A stretch of DNA of 23,330 bases from JBOFHT01 sp051649785 (GTDB lineage: Archaea > Methanobacteriota > Methanobacteria > Methanobacteriales > Methanobacteriaceae): contig JBOFHT010000064.1 in the NCBI GenBank assembly GCA_051649785.1, forward strand, positions 1 through 23,330, in the 5' to 3' direction. The notes below the pieces were generated by a model. That model did no database searches. It was given only the letters and a program-made list of their open reading frames with translations, and had not been told where the DNA came from. Shown here piece after piece: positions 1 through 8,002 of this stretch (position 1 is the first letter of the stretch; every line of letters begins with the position of its first letter). A program made the translations under genes and the position numbers.

Positions 1-138
1 TAGTTTATATCAAAATCCGCTATTTCAAAAATTAAAACAACTTAAAATGCTTTGGCTTAGCAAATTAAGGAAATTTCTTTTTGAAAAAAATATTTTTGAC
101 TATAAATTAACAAAATAAAAAAGGGTTTCTACAAAGCC
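1..138. mobile_element. Left-edge insertion-sequence end, element body outside the window
   Basis: Positions 3-138 are an exact reverse complement of 23195-23330 (136 of 136 bases). The inner boundary reads GGCTTTGTAGAAACCC outward from the element on the minus strand, which resembles an IS terminal inverted repeat. The identity stops abruptly at 138 and unrelated sequence begins at 139, so the element tip lies here and its body extends to the left. Only one end is visible, so family and target-site duplication cannot be decided. The tip is 44 bp upstream of the thymidylate synthase start. Confidence 0.7.
2..118 (+). CDS. Possible C-terminal tail of an IS transposase (partial)
   Basis: This frame is open from the window edge for 38 codons and ends in TAA at 116-118, 20 bp before the proposed IS tip at 138. 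A transposase commonly ends close to its terminal inverted repeat in this way. The residues are Lys/Leu/Phe-rich and end in FDYKLTK. I recognise no catalytic motif because only the tail is present. Another frame is open for only 10 codons from position 3. The reading is an inference from position and openness; a chance open frame in AT-rich DNA cannot be excluded. Confidence 0.4.
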   Translation, partial: SLYQNPLFQKLKQLKMLWLSKLRKFLFEKNIFDYKLTK

Positions 139-182
139 GTTTTAATATTATTAACAATTATAATACTTACTGAGGTCGTTTT

Positions 183-929
183 ATGGCAGAAATAATTAAA
201 GAAAATGAAATAGCTAGTGTTTGGGAAAAATTAGTTAAAAATATAATGCATAATGGGGAAATTATTAAAGATGAAAGGGGTTCTAATACTAAAGAGATTT
301 TAAATATTGTTTCTCAGATTAATAAACCTTTTGGAGATGGGAAAGGAGATTTTTTTAATTTAGGATCTAATCTTGATAATATTGTAGATAGTATTGATAA
401 TATTCGTATTCCTGAAGGATACTTCTGGAGTGGTGATAAGCTTAAAATCTATTCTGAACAGTTTATTAGCTCTGATAAGCAAGGTTTTGTTTATACTTAT
501 GGTAATCGTCTTAGAGGCCATTTTGGGAGTGGGGATAGGAGTGGAAACGATAATAATACTAATACTAAAAATAAAAATAATGTTATTGACCAAATCGATG
601 ATGCAATTCACCGTTTAAAATCCTGTAAAGAGTCTCGCCGTGCTATTTCCATTACATGGGATCCTGTTATTGATTCTACTAATGATGAAGTTCCTTGTAT
701 GATTTTAGTCGACTTTAAAATTAGAAACAACAAATTATACACAACTGGATTATGGCGTTCTCATGATATCTATGGTGCATGGTTTCCTAATGCCGTTGGA
801 TTGTCTTATCTTGCTAAATATGTAGCTAAAAATGTTGATGTTGATGTGGCTACTATTACAATTCACTCTATTAGTGCTCATATTTATGAAACTGACTTTA
901 AAGAAGCTGAACTTGTGGCTAATAAGTAG
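183..929 (+). CDS. thyA: Archaeal-type thymidylate synthase
   Basis: The 248-residue protein matches the methanogen thymidylate synthase family, which methylates dUMP to dTMP; in methanogens the one-carbon donor is thought to be a tetrahydromethanopterin derivative. Visible motifs are SRRAI at 151-155 (phosphate-binding arginines), VPCM with the likely nucleophile Cys172, a RSHDIYGAWFPN segment at about 192-203 corresponding to the dUMP-binding region of bacterial ThyA, and SAHIYETD near the end, like the DAHIY motif. The ATG at 183 follows GAGGT at 172-176, which fixes the start. A short Asn-rich stretch (about residues 121-134) interrupts the fold before the SRR motif. An IS end lies 44 bp upstream, so the native promoter may be displaced or lie within the 44 bp. 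Confidence 0.9.
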   Translation: MAEIIKENEIASVWEKLVKNIMHNGEIIKDERGSNTKEILNIVSQINKPFGDGKGDFFNLGSNLDNIVDSIDNIRIPEGYFWSGDKLKIYSEQFISSDKQGFVYTYGNRLRGHFGSGDRSGNDNNTNTKNKNNVIDQIDDAIHRLKSCKESRRAISITWDPVIDSTNDEVPCMILVDFKIRNNKLYTTGLWRSHDIYGAWFPNAVGLSYLAKYVAKNVDVDVATITIHSISAHIYETDFKEAELVANK

Positions 930-1000
930 TTCTATAATTATAGTGTAGGACATTGAAAACTTAAACAATGATTTTCACTATTTTAATTAAAATCCTTTAT

Positions 1001-1028
1001 TTCTTAAAATAAAAATTTTATCTAAGAA
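1001..1028 (+). terminator. Hairpin followed by a T-run after thyA
   Basis: TTCTTA (1001-1006) pairs with TAAGAA (1023-1028), with additional A/T pairing inside, and TAATTTTTTC follows. It lies 71 nt after the thyA stop. The rest of the 338-bp gap before mch (930-1267) is AT-rich and holds no gene that I can support. The stem is weak, so the T-run may be the functional part. Confidence 0.35.
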
Positions 1029-1168
1029 TAATTTTTTCAATATTATAAATTTTAACGTCACAAACTATAATTTTATAATCTAATTTTAAGAATATTCTTT
1101 TTTCACAGTTTAAGTATAAAATATTAAATATAATAAGAATTTAATTATAATTATCAGTAATGATATTA

Positions 1169-1176
1169 TTTATATA
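1169..1176 (+). promoter_or_regulatory. Candidate TATA box for mch
   Basis: The sequence is an exact TTTATATA, the methanogen TATA consensus. Transcription would begin near 1195-1205, giving a leader of about 65-70 nt before the mch ATG. No convincing BRE is visible immediately upstream. Confidence 0.45.
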
Positions 1177-1267
1177 ATAATTACAATAATAAATTATAAA
1201 TCTAAAAATTATGGATTTAAAAATCTGATTCTATGTATTAATATGTAGATGACTTAGAGGTTAAAAA

Positions 1268-2230
1268 ATGGTTAGTGTAAATTTAAAATCAAAAGAAATT
1301 GTTGATGAAATGATTAATAAAGCAGATGACCTTGGAATAGCTATTTCAAAGCTTGAAAATGGTGCAACTATTTTAGATTGTGGGGTAAACGTTTTAGGCA
1401 GTTTTAAAGCTGGTGAACTATATACTAAAATCTGTCTTGGTGGATTAGCTGAAGTTGGAATTTCTATTCCTGGTGACTTATCTGATAAATTTGCTTTACC
1501 TTCTGTTAAAATTAAAACTCACTTCCCATCAATTTCAACTTTAGGTGCTCAAAAAGCGGGTTGGTCTGTATCTGTAGGTGATTTCTTTGCCTTAGGTTCA
1601 GGTCCTGCTCGTGCTTTAGCTAAAAAACCAGCTGAAACTTATGAAGAAATTGGCTATGAAGATGATGCTGATGTAGCTATTTTAACTCTTGAAGCTGATG
1701 TTTTACCTAGTGATGAAGTAGCTGAGTTAATTGCTAAAGAATGTAATGTTAGTACTGATAAAGTATATTTATTAGTAGCTCCTACTTCTTCTATTGTTGG
1801 TTCTATTCAAATAGCTGGGAGAGTTGTTGAAAATGGAACTTATAAAATGTTAGAAGCACTTCACTTTGATGTAAATAAAGTTAAATTTGCAGCAGGTATT
1901 GCTCCAATAGCTCCTGTTGATCCTGATGGATTAAAAGCTATGGGTAAAACTAATGATGCCGTTCTTTTCGGTGGTAGAACTTATTATTACCTAGAATCTG
2001 AAGAAGGTGATGATATAAAAGCACTAGCTGAACAATTACCATCTTCTGCAGCTGATGGTTATGGTAAACCTTTCTTTGAGGTATTTAAGGAAGCTGAGTT
2101 TGATTTCTACAAAATTGATAAAGGAATGTTTGCTCCTGCTGAAGTTGTCATTAACGATTTAAGAACTGGTGAACTGTTTAAAGCTGGTTATGTTAATGTT
2201 GAATTACTTAAAAAGTCATTTGGATTATAA
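1268..2230 (+). CDS. mch: Methenyltetrahydromethanopterin cyclohydrolase
   Basis: At 320 residues this has the usual length of Mch, which interconverts N5-formyl- and N5,N10-methenyl-tetrahydromethanopterin in the cytoplasm (EC 3.5.4.27), the third step of CO2 reduction to methane. The protein is collinear with the family from the N-terminal VNLKSKEIVDEM region through the conserved TKICLGGLAEVGI segment (about residues 57-69) to the C-terminal NDLRTGELFKAGYVN segment. The ATG follows AGAGGT at 1256-1261 at good spacing. It appears to be a single-gene unit with its own TATA box and a terminator hairpin 20-50 nt downstream. There are no insertions or broken motifs, unlike several neighbours. 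Confidence 0.95.
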   Translation: MVSVNLKSKEIVDEMINKADDLGIAISKLENGATILDCGVNVLGSFKAGELYTKICLGGLAEVGISIPGDLSDKFALPSVKIKTHFPSISTLGAQKAGWSVSVGDFFALGSGPARALAKKPAETYEEIGYEDDADVAILTLEADVLPSDEVAELIAKECNVSTDKVYLLVAPTSSIVGSIQIAGRVVENGTYKMLEALHFDVNKVKFAAGIAPIAPVDPDGLKAMGKTNDAVLFGGRTYYYLESEEGDDIKALAEQLPSSAADGYGKPFFEVFKEAEFDFYKIDKGMFAPAEVVINDLRTGELFKAGYVNVELLKKSFGL

Positions 2231-2252
2231 TTTTAAGTATTTTATTTAATTT

Positions 2253-2279
2253 TACCCTTATTTATTTTTATTTAGGGTA
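2253..2279 (+). terminator. Terminator hairpin after mch
   Basis: TACCCT (2253-2258) pairs perfectly with AGGGTA (2274-2279) around a 15-nt loop. A long T-rich stretch follows (2280-2310). It begins 22 nt after the mch stop codon. The hairpin contains almost the only GC-rich bases in the gap. Confidence 0.5.
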
Positions 2280-2393
2280 TTTTCAATTATTTTTTTATTT
2301 ATTTAATTTTTTCTCACTAGTTATAATAATTAAACATACACCAACTCTTTTTTTAGTATAATTTATTACTTTTAACTCCCCTTACAATAGTTT

Positions 2394-2401
2394 TTTATAT
2401 A
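2394..2401 (+). promoter_or_regulatory. Candidate TATA box for the adhesin-like gene
   Basis: An exact TTTATATA preceded by a T-run. Transcription would start about 2420-2428, giving a leader of about 60-70 nt before the proposed TTG start at 2489. Confidence 0.4.
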
Positions 2402-2488
2402 TTAATTAACATAATAAATGTAAATAATTTAAATATTTCAACTAAATATTTTAAATAAGAGACTTTAACTATTTTAACTAATTTTAAT

Positions 2489-4090
2489 TTGAGGAATGGT
2501 AATATTAAGAACTTTAAAAATCTAAAAAATTTAAGGAATACTTCAAAATCATTAGTTTTTATATTTATGATATTTATGTTAGCAGTATGTTCTATTAGTT
2601 CTGTTTCTGCTACTGGTGGGGATTTTATTGTTAGTAGCCAAAATAATTCTACATATGATATTCAAAATTGGATAAGTGATCCTATAAATGCAGGATTTAG
2701 TTTAATTTTTGATATTGAAGAATATATTTTTTCTGCTCCTTTAATTATTAACAATGCTATCAATATAACTAATGGTAATTCATTTGGTGAAACTATTCTT
2801 AAGTATCAAGGTAACTATAATATGTTCACTGTTACAGCTAATAATGTTAATTTCACTAATTTAAAAATTAATTATACTAATGGGGCTAATGTATTTAATA
2901 CTGCTATATTTCTAAAAGATAATATTCTTAATATAAACAACAGTAATTTTAGTGGTTCTAATACAAATATTATTAATGTTTCTATTAATTCTTCAGGTAA
3001 TGGTGCTTTAGGGGTTTATGCTCAAAATTGGTATGGTAATTTAGTTAATAGTACAATTAACACTAAGGGGGATAATGGAAGTGGTATTATTTCTAATAAT
3101 TCTATTAGAGGGCATATTATTAATAGTTCCATAAATACTTCAGGATTTGGGGCTCACGGTATCTATACTAACTACTTTGATGGTGTTGTAGAAAATACTA
3201 ATATTAATACTTTTGGAATCAGTTCATATGGGGTTTATTTATATTACTTATTTGTAAATCCTAATAATTTTACTAATATTAACAGCGTGAATATAAACAC
3301 TTTTGGATATAATTCAATAGGAGTTTATACTAAAAACATTCTTTTTGGTTCTATTAATAATACTGATGTTTCTATAAATGGAAATGCTGGTGCTGGTATA
3401 TGGGCTGAATATTTTAATGGTCATATAAATAATACTACTATCTCAAATAGAGGGAGCTTGTCCCATGGATTTGTTTATAGGGGAGATACTTTTAACTTTA
3501 AAAATTCAACTATATCTGTAGGTATTGCAGATTTCTTAGTTAAAATTCCTACTATAAATTCATTCAAAGCATCTGTTTCTAAGGTTTTAACTAATACAAC
3601 TGTAAAATTTACAACTTCAGCTAATGATGCAAATTATTATGGTTTTTATATTAATAGTAAACATATGTATAATAGTAGTAAATCTAGCTATTCTTACAAA
3701 TTCACAAAAGCTGGAAAATATGATGTTTCGGTTATATCATATAATAATTATTTAAATATCTATGATACCAAAACAACTACGATTACTGTTGAATCTAAAC
3801 CTGATTTAATTATATCTAGCTTTAGAAAGTCAAAATCTAATACGTATTATGTTAATATAAAAAATGTTGGTGATGCTAGTTCTAAGAAATCCTCTTTGAA
3901 AATGTGGTATGGTAAGTATTATAAAGTTGTTTCAACTCCTGCATTAGCTCCGGGTAAGTCAGCTAAGGTTAAAATAGTATTCCATTCAAAGTATTCAACT
4001 AAAAAATATACTAAATCTGTTAAAGTAGATTATAATAATAAAGTTTCTGAGAGAAATGAAAATAATAATCAGAAAACTATTAAAAAGTAG
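2489..4090 (+). CDS. Adhesin-like surface protein with beta-helix repeats
   Basis: The 533-residue protein has a basic N-terminus, a hydrophobic signal-peptide core at about 21-40 ending in SSVSA, and then Asn-rich repeats. Residues about 166-345 hold seven successive 24-30-residue units of the pattern (S/T)xINTxGxxxxGVYxxxxxGxINN, as in right-handed parallel beta-helices. A PKD-like domain follows (about 350-435), then a CARDB-like domain (about 436-530) that starts PDLIISSF and ends near SERNENNN. This matches the adhesin-like proteins of Methanobrevibacter, thought to mediate attachment to hosts or other cells. No C-terminal membrane anchor is seen. The TTG start is chosen because it gives a complete signal peptide; no clear ribosome site precedes it, so the exact start is uncertain. 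Confidence 0.8.
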   Translation: MRNGNIKNFKNLKNLRNTSKSLVFIFMIFMLAVCSISSVSATGGDFIVSSQNNSTYDIQNWISDPINAGFSLIFDIEEYIFSAPLIINNAINITNGNSFGETILKYQGNYNMFTVTANNVNFTNLKINYTNGANVFNTAIFLKDNILNINNSNFSGSNTNIINVSINSSGNGALGVYAQNWYGNLVNSTINTKGDNGSGIISNNSIRGHIINSSINTSGFGAHGIYTNYFDGVVENTNINTFGISSYGVYLYYLFVNPNNFTNINSVNINTFGYNSIGVYTKNILFGSINNTDVSINGNAGAGIWAEYFNGHINNTTISNRGSLSHGFVYRGDTFNFKNSTISVGIADFLVKIPTINSFKASVSKVLTNTTVKFTTSANDANYYGFYINSKHMYNSSKSSYSYKFTKAGKYDVSVISYNNYLNIYDTKTTTITVESKPDLIISSFRKSKSNTYYVNIKNVGDASSKKSSLKMWYGKYYKVVSTPALAPGKSAKVKIVFHSKYSTKKYTKSVKVDYNNKVSERNENNNQKTIKK

Positions 4091-4219
4091 TATATTTGTT
4101 TTATAGCTAGTTTTATACTTAATTTTATAGTTAGCTTCATAATTATTTAATATTTTAGTAATTCTTCTTTGTTTATTTAATTTGGTGTTTTGTTTTATTT
4201 AGTTGGTTAGGTTTTTAAT

Positions 4220-5419
4220 ATGGAAGATGTTTCAATTGTTAAATGTAATAGTTATGACTTAAAAGTTGTTAAAAAGCAAATTAGTGCTGTTTTAGATAAT
4301 ATTGGTGGGCTTGATTCATTTATTAGTAAAGATGATAATGTTCTTATTAAACCTAATATGTTAGCTGCTTCTAAGCCAGAAGAAGGAGTTACAACTCATC
4401 CTAGTATTGTTGAAGCTGTGGCTTGTGAAGTTCTTGATATTGGAGCCATTCCTACAATTGGTGATAGTCCTGGAGGAGCTTTTAAGAATATAAATCGTTT
4501 TTATAAGGCTACTGGTTTCTATGATGTAGCTAAAAAGTTGGATATTGAATTAGCTAATTTTGAGAGTGAAGGTTCTTATATTAAAGAAGAGCCGAATAGT
4601 AGCATTAGTAATGGGATGAATAAATCATCACATTCTTCTTTTCGATATCCAATAGCTAAAAGAGTTCTTGATTCTGATTTTGTTATAAATCTTCCTAAAG
4701 CTAAAACCCATGGCTTAACGCTTTATTCAGGTGCTATTAAAAATATGTATGGTTCTGTTCCAGGTTTGGCTAAAGTTGATTTCCATAGAATTTCTCCACT
4801 TCCAAGTGAGTTTGCAGAGAGAGTTGTAGATATTTTTGAACTTTCAAAACCTAATCTTAATATTTATGATGCTGTTATTGGAATGGAAGGTATGGGTCCT
4901 TCAGCAGGGGATTTAAGGAAAATTGGTCTTCTTTTAGCTAGTACAGATGCAGTAGCTGCTGATTTTTGGCTTTGTAATTATCTTGGCAAAAAACCAGATT
5001 CTGTTCCTAGTTTAAGAATCGCTAAAGAGCGTGGTCTTGGTGAAGGTAATTTAGATAATATTAATATTATTACTAATAATTCAGATACTCCTAATTCTAT
5101 TATTGAGGATATTACCCGTTTCAAATTCCCATCAAATATAAATCAAACTATGGAATACATTCCTTCTTCTCTAGCTAAAGGTATTATGAAATTATGGTGG
5201 TCTAGACCAGCTATTTATGAAGATATTTGTAAAAACTGCAATATCTGCTTAGAAAGTTGTCCCACAGATGCAATAAATATTGGTGAGAAAGCTCCAAGTT
5301 TTGATTATTCTAAATGTATTAATTGTCTGTGTTGTATTGAAATGTGTGATAAACGGGCTATGTATATGGAAAAGAGTGTGTTATATAGGATTACTTCTTT
5401 GTTTACAAGTGAATTTTAA
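4220..5419 (+). CDS. DUF362 protein with two [4Fe-4S] ferredoxin clusters
   Basis: The 399-residue protein has a DUF362 domain at about 35-300 (IKPNML at about 45, GDSPGG at about 100, and NLPKAKTHG followed by SGAIKNMYG) and a C-terminal bacterial-type ferredoxin domain. Cluster cysteines are C337, C340, C343, C347 and C366, C369, C372, C376, both in the CxxCxxCxxxC pattern. Such proteins are widespread in methanogens and presumably transfer electrons, but the partner and reaction are unknown. The start ATG has only a weak AGGT at 4209-4212. The final 30 codons and the terminator are duplicated immediately downstream (5492-5668). It sits between the adhesin and thermosome genes with no obvious functional link. 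Confidence 0.8.
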   Translation: MEDVSIVKCNSYDLKVVKKQISAVLDNIGGLDSFISKDDNVLIKPNMLAASKPEEGVTTHPSIVEAVACEVLDIGAIPTIGDSPGGAFKNINRFYKATGFYDVAKKLDIELANFESEGSYIKEEPNSSISNGMNKSSHSSFRYPIAKRVLDSDFVINLPKAKTHGLTLYSGAIKNMYGSVPGLAKVDFHRISPLPSEFAERVVDIFELSKPNLNIYDAVIGMEGMGPSAGDLRKIGLLLASTDAVAADFWLCNYLGKKPDSVPSLRIAKERGLGEGNLDNINIITNNSDTPNSIIEDITRFKFPSNINQTMEYIPSSLAKGIMKLWWSRPAIYEDICKNCNICLESCPTDAINIGEKAPSFDYSKCINCLCCIEMCDKRAMYMEKSVLYRITSLFTSEF

Positions 5420-5470
5420 TAGTCCTGTATTCGTTTTTTGTGTACTCTATTAACACTATTATTTTTTGAT

Positions 5471-5491
5471 CAAACTTTTTTTTAAAGTTTG
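5471..5491 (+). terminator. Terminator-like hairpin, copy 1
   Basis: CAAACTTT (5471-5478) and AAAGTTTG (5484-5491) form a perfect 8-bp stem around a T loop, preceded by a T-run. It lies 52 nt after the DUF362/ferredoxin stop codon. Confidence 0.4.
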
Positions 5492-5582
5492 GTGTTGTAT
5501 TGAAATGTGTGATAAACGGGCTATGTATATGGAAAAGAGTGTGTTATATAGGATTACTTCTTTGTTTACAAGTAAATTTTAA
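5492..5582 (+). pseudogene. Duplicated C-terminal fragment of the DUF362/ferredoxin gene
   Basis: This segment repeats the last 30 or so codons of the upstream gene at an exact offset of 163 bp, including the TAA at 5580-5582. It encodes CIEMCDKRAMYMEK and ends TSKF instead of TSEF. It lacks the DUF362 domain and the first cluster. An internal ATG could give at most about 25 residues, with no ribosome site, so it is best read as a non-functional duplication product. Confidence 0.75.
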
Positions 5583-5646
5583 TAGGTTGATTATTGTAGT
5601 TCAGTAGATTTTTTTTGTTTACTTTATTAACACTATTATTTTTTGA

Positions 5647-5669
5647 TCAAACTTTTTTTAAAAGTTTGA
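5647..5669 (+). terminator. Terminator-like hairpin, copy 2
   Basis: TCAAACTTTT (5647-5656) pairs with AAAAGTTTGA (5660-5669) in a perfect 10-bp stem with a TTT loop. It is the second copy of the element at 5471 and has the longer stem. It lies just upstream of the thermosome promoter and may insulate it. Confidence 0.45.
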
Positions 5670-5671
5670 CC

Positions 5672-5687
5672 GTAAAGTTTTTATATA
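5672..5687 (+). promoter_or_regulatory. Candidate thermosome promoter (BRE and TATA box)
   Basis: GTAAAG (5672-5677) resembles the archaeal BRE and is followed by TTTATATA at 5680-5687. Transcription would start near 5708-5715, leaving a long leader of about 130 nt before the ATG at 5841. That AT-rich leader region could hold heat-shock or other operator sites, but I see no clear palindrome. Confidence 0.5.
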
Positions 5688-5840
5688 ATTAATAACCTAT
5701 GTTTATTAGTATAGACTAACAATATATTAATATATACTTATAGAATAATTGAATAATGTAATTATTACTAAAATAATATAATTATTAGTTAATAAAATTA
5801 TAAAATGAAATTTATAAATTAAAATTATCAAGGTGATTAA

Positions 5841-7490
5841 ATGGCACAATTTGAAAATCAACCAATTTACATCTTACCTGAAGGTACAGAGAGATTTACA
5901 GGAAGAGATGCAAGAAGATTAAATATTATGGCTGGAAAAATTTTAGCTGAAACTATTAGAACTACACTTGGCCCTAAAGGTATGGATAAAATGCTTGTTA
6001 ATGGATTAGGGGATGTTGTTATTACTAATGATGGTGTAACTATTCTTCGTGAAATGGACATAGCACACCCTGCTGCTAAAATGCTTGTAGAAATAGCTAA
6101 AAGTCAAGAAGATGAAGTTGGAGACGGAACTACTACTGCAGTAATTATTGCTGGAGAATTACTCAAAAAAGCAGAAGAATTGCTTGAAAATGGAATCCAT
6201 GCTTCCACTATTGTTTTAGGTTATATTAAAGCTATGGCTAAAGCACAAGAACTTCTTGAAGGTATTTCTATTAATGCTAAAGATAAAGACACTTTAATTA
6301 AAGTCGCTATGACTGCGATGACTGGAAAAGGTTCAGATGCTGCTAAAGATTCATTAGCACAATTATTAGTTGATGCTGTAAGTAAAGTAGAAGAAGATGG
6401 TGAAGTTGATAAAGATCTTATTAACATCCAAAGAATATCTGGTGCTTCAATTGCAGAATCTTCATTAGTTAATGGTATTTTAATTGATAAAACAATAGCT
6501 GATGAGGGAATGCCTAAAAAAATAGAAAATGCTAAAATAGCTATTTTGAAATATCCTGTTGAAATTAAAGACTTAGAAACTACTGCTAAAATTAATTTAA
6601 CTGATCCTTCACAAATGAAAGCTTTCTTAGATAATGAAGACCAAATGATTAGGGAAATGGTTGATAAAATTGTAGCTTCAGGAGCTAATGTTTTAGTTTG
6701 CCAAAAAGGTATTGATGAAGTAGCTATTAGTTACTTAGCTAAAGAAGGAATAATGGCTATTAAAAGAGCTAGAAAAACTGATATTGCACGTATTGAAAAA
6801 GCTACTGGTGCTAAATTAGTTACTAATATCGATGACTTAAATGAATCTTCTTTAGGTGAAGCGGGTCTTGTTTATGAGAAAAAAATATTTGATAATATTA
6901 TGGTCTTTGTAGAAGAATGTAAAGAACCTAAGGCGGTTTCAATTATTCTTAGAGGTAGTACAAGACATATTACAGAAGAAATTGAAAGAGCTTTAGAAGA
7001 TGCTCTTGGTGTAGTTTCAGCTACTTTAGAAGACGGTAAAGTTGTTGTTGGTGGAGGTGCTCCAGAAATTGCAATAGCTAAAGGTCTTAAAGAATATGCA
7101 GATAGTATTAGTGGAAGGGAGCAATTAGCTATTAATGCATTTGCTGAAAGTTTAGAAATAGTTCCTAGAACTTTAGCTGAAAACGCTGGTCTTGATATTA
7201 TTGATGTTTTAGTTGATCTTCGTGCTGCTCATGAAAAGTCAAGTGCTATGGGTATTAATGTTTTCACAGGTAAAGTAGTTGATATGGAAGAAGCAGGTGT
7301 AATTGAGCCACAACGTGTTAAAAAACAGGCTATCTCTTCAGCTGCTGAAGCTTGTAAAATGATTTTAAGAATTGATGATATGGTCGCAGCTAGAGGTGGT
7401 TTAGAAGCTACTTCCGATGATGATATGGGTGACATGCCTCCAAATATGGGTGGCATGGGAGGTATGGGTGGTATGCCTCCAATGATGTAA
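5841..7490 (+). CDS. ths: Thermosome subunit (group II chaperonin)
   Basis: The 549-residue protein is a full-length archaeal group II chaperonin subunit, which assembles into a double-ring ATP-dependent folding machine in the cytoplasm. Signatures are TLGPKGMDKMLV (about residues 42-53), NDGVTIL, the ATPase motif GDGTTTAV near 95, the GGGAPE segment near 400 and the C-terminal MGGMGGMGGMPPMM tail, which projects into the folding chamber. The start is fixed by AAGGTGATT at 5830-5838. It appears monocistronic, with its own promoter upstream and T-rich terminator sequence downstream (from 7492). No insertions are present and the sequence is highly conserved. Confidence 0.97.
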   Translation: MAQFENQPIYILPEGTERFTGRDARRLNIMAGKILAETIRTTLGPKGMDKMLVNGLGDVVITNDGVTILREMDIAHPAAKMLVEIAKSQEDEVGDGTTTAVIIAGELLKKAEELLENGIHASTIVLGYIKAMAKAQELLEGISINAKDKDTLIKVAMTAMTGKGSDAAKDSLAQLLVDAVSKVEEDGEVDKDLINIQRISGASIAESSLVNGILIDKTIADEGMPKKIENAKIAILKYPVEIKDLETTAKINLTDPSQMKAFLDNEDQMIREMVDKIVASGANVLVCQKGIDEVAISYLAKEGIMAIKRARKTDIARIEKATGAKLVTNIDDLNESSLGEAGLVYEKKIFDNIMVFVEECKEPKAVSIILRGSTRHITEEIERALEDALGVVSATLEDGKVVVGGGAPEIAIAKGLKEYADSISGREQLAINAFAESLEIVPRTLAENAGLDIIDVLVDLRAAHEKSSAMGINVFTGKVVDMEEAGVIEPQRVKKQAISSAAEACKMILRIDDMVAARGGLEATSDDDMGDMPPNMGGMGGMGGMPPMM

Positions 7491-8002
7491 TTTTTTATTA
7501 TATCATTTCTATTATCATTATTTTACTTTTTTTCATTTATTTTTAATATTTTTTATTTAATAATTTTTTACTATTTTTATACTCTACTATGGCTTTTAAT
7601 GATTTTAATTTAATTGTGAATTTTTTACAATTTGATTGTAAAATTGTTCTGCAATTGTTATTTTATAAATACTTTTCTAATAATTACATTCACACTGTAA
7701 TATTGTCTGTGCATTTGAGAAATCATTATATTATGCATAATTCAAATTATATTTATTCAATGATAAGTTGTATTATAAAAAATTTTACCCATAATAATTT
7801 TAATAAGAATATCAACTATAATAGTAGTAATTTTAACACATATACTATTAATAACATTAATAATAAAAATAATAGTAATAACATTAATATTAGTTCTAAT
7901 ATTAACTTTAATAGAAATAATATGAATTTCAGAGGCAATTATTTTAATAATAATAAATATATCTAAATTATATTAATTAATTAAATTATTTATGGTGTTC
8001 AA
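7491..8002. other. 512-bp AT-rich gap between thermosome and tgtA
   Basis: The first 80 bases are T-rich (several runs of 4-7 T) and likely terminate thermosome transcription. At 7623-7643 there is a perfect 8-bp hairpin (TTTTACAA / TTGTAAAA, 5-nt loop), followed at 7642-7656 by a second short one (AATTG / CAATT). A possible TATA box, TTTATAAATA, lies near 7663. The second half is Asn-codon-like low complexity (repeats of AAT, AAC, AGT). A 125-codon open frame crosses the gap but lacks a ribosome site and any recognisable domain. Confidence 0.4.

Larger units (their letters stand above)
5329..5668 (+). repeat. Tandem duplication of a gene tail and terminator
   Basis: Copy 1 is 5329-5491 and copy 2 is 5492-5668. 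The first 90 or so bases (end of the DUF362/ferredoxin coding region and its stop codon) are identical except for one G to A change (AAGTGAA becoming AAGTAAA). The next 20-35 bases differ in sequence and length, and both copies end with CTATTAACAC or TTATTAACAC, a run to TTTTTGATCAAAC and a hairpin. The copies are directly adjacent. Confidence 0.85.

Noticed and set aside
7589..7966. 125-codon + strand open frame between thermosome and tgtA
   Set aside because: No ribosome site, no recognisable domain, and the second half is Asn-rich low complexity expected from AT-rich repeats. Treated as non-coding gap.
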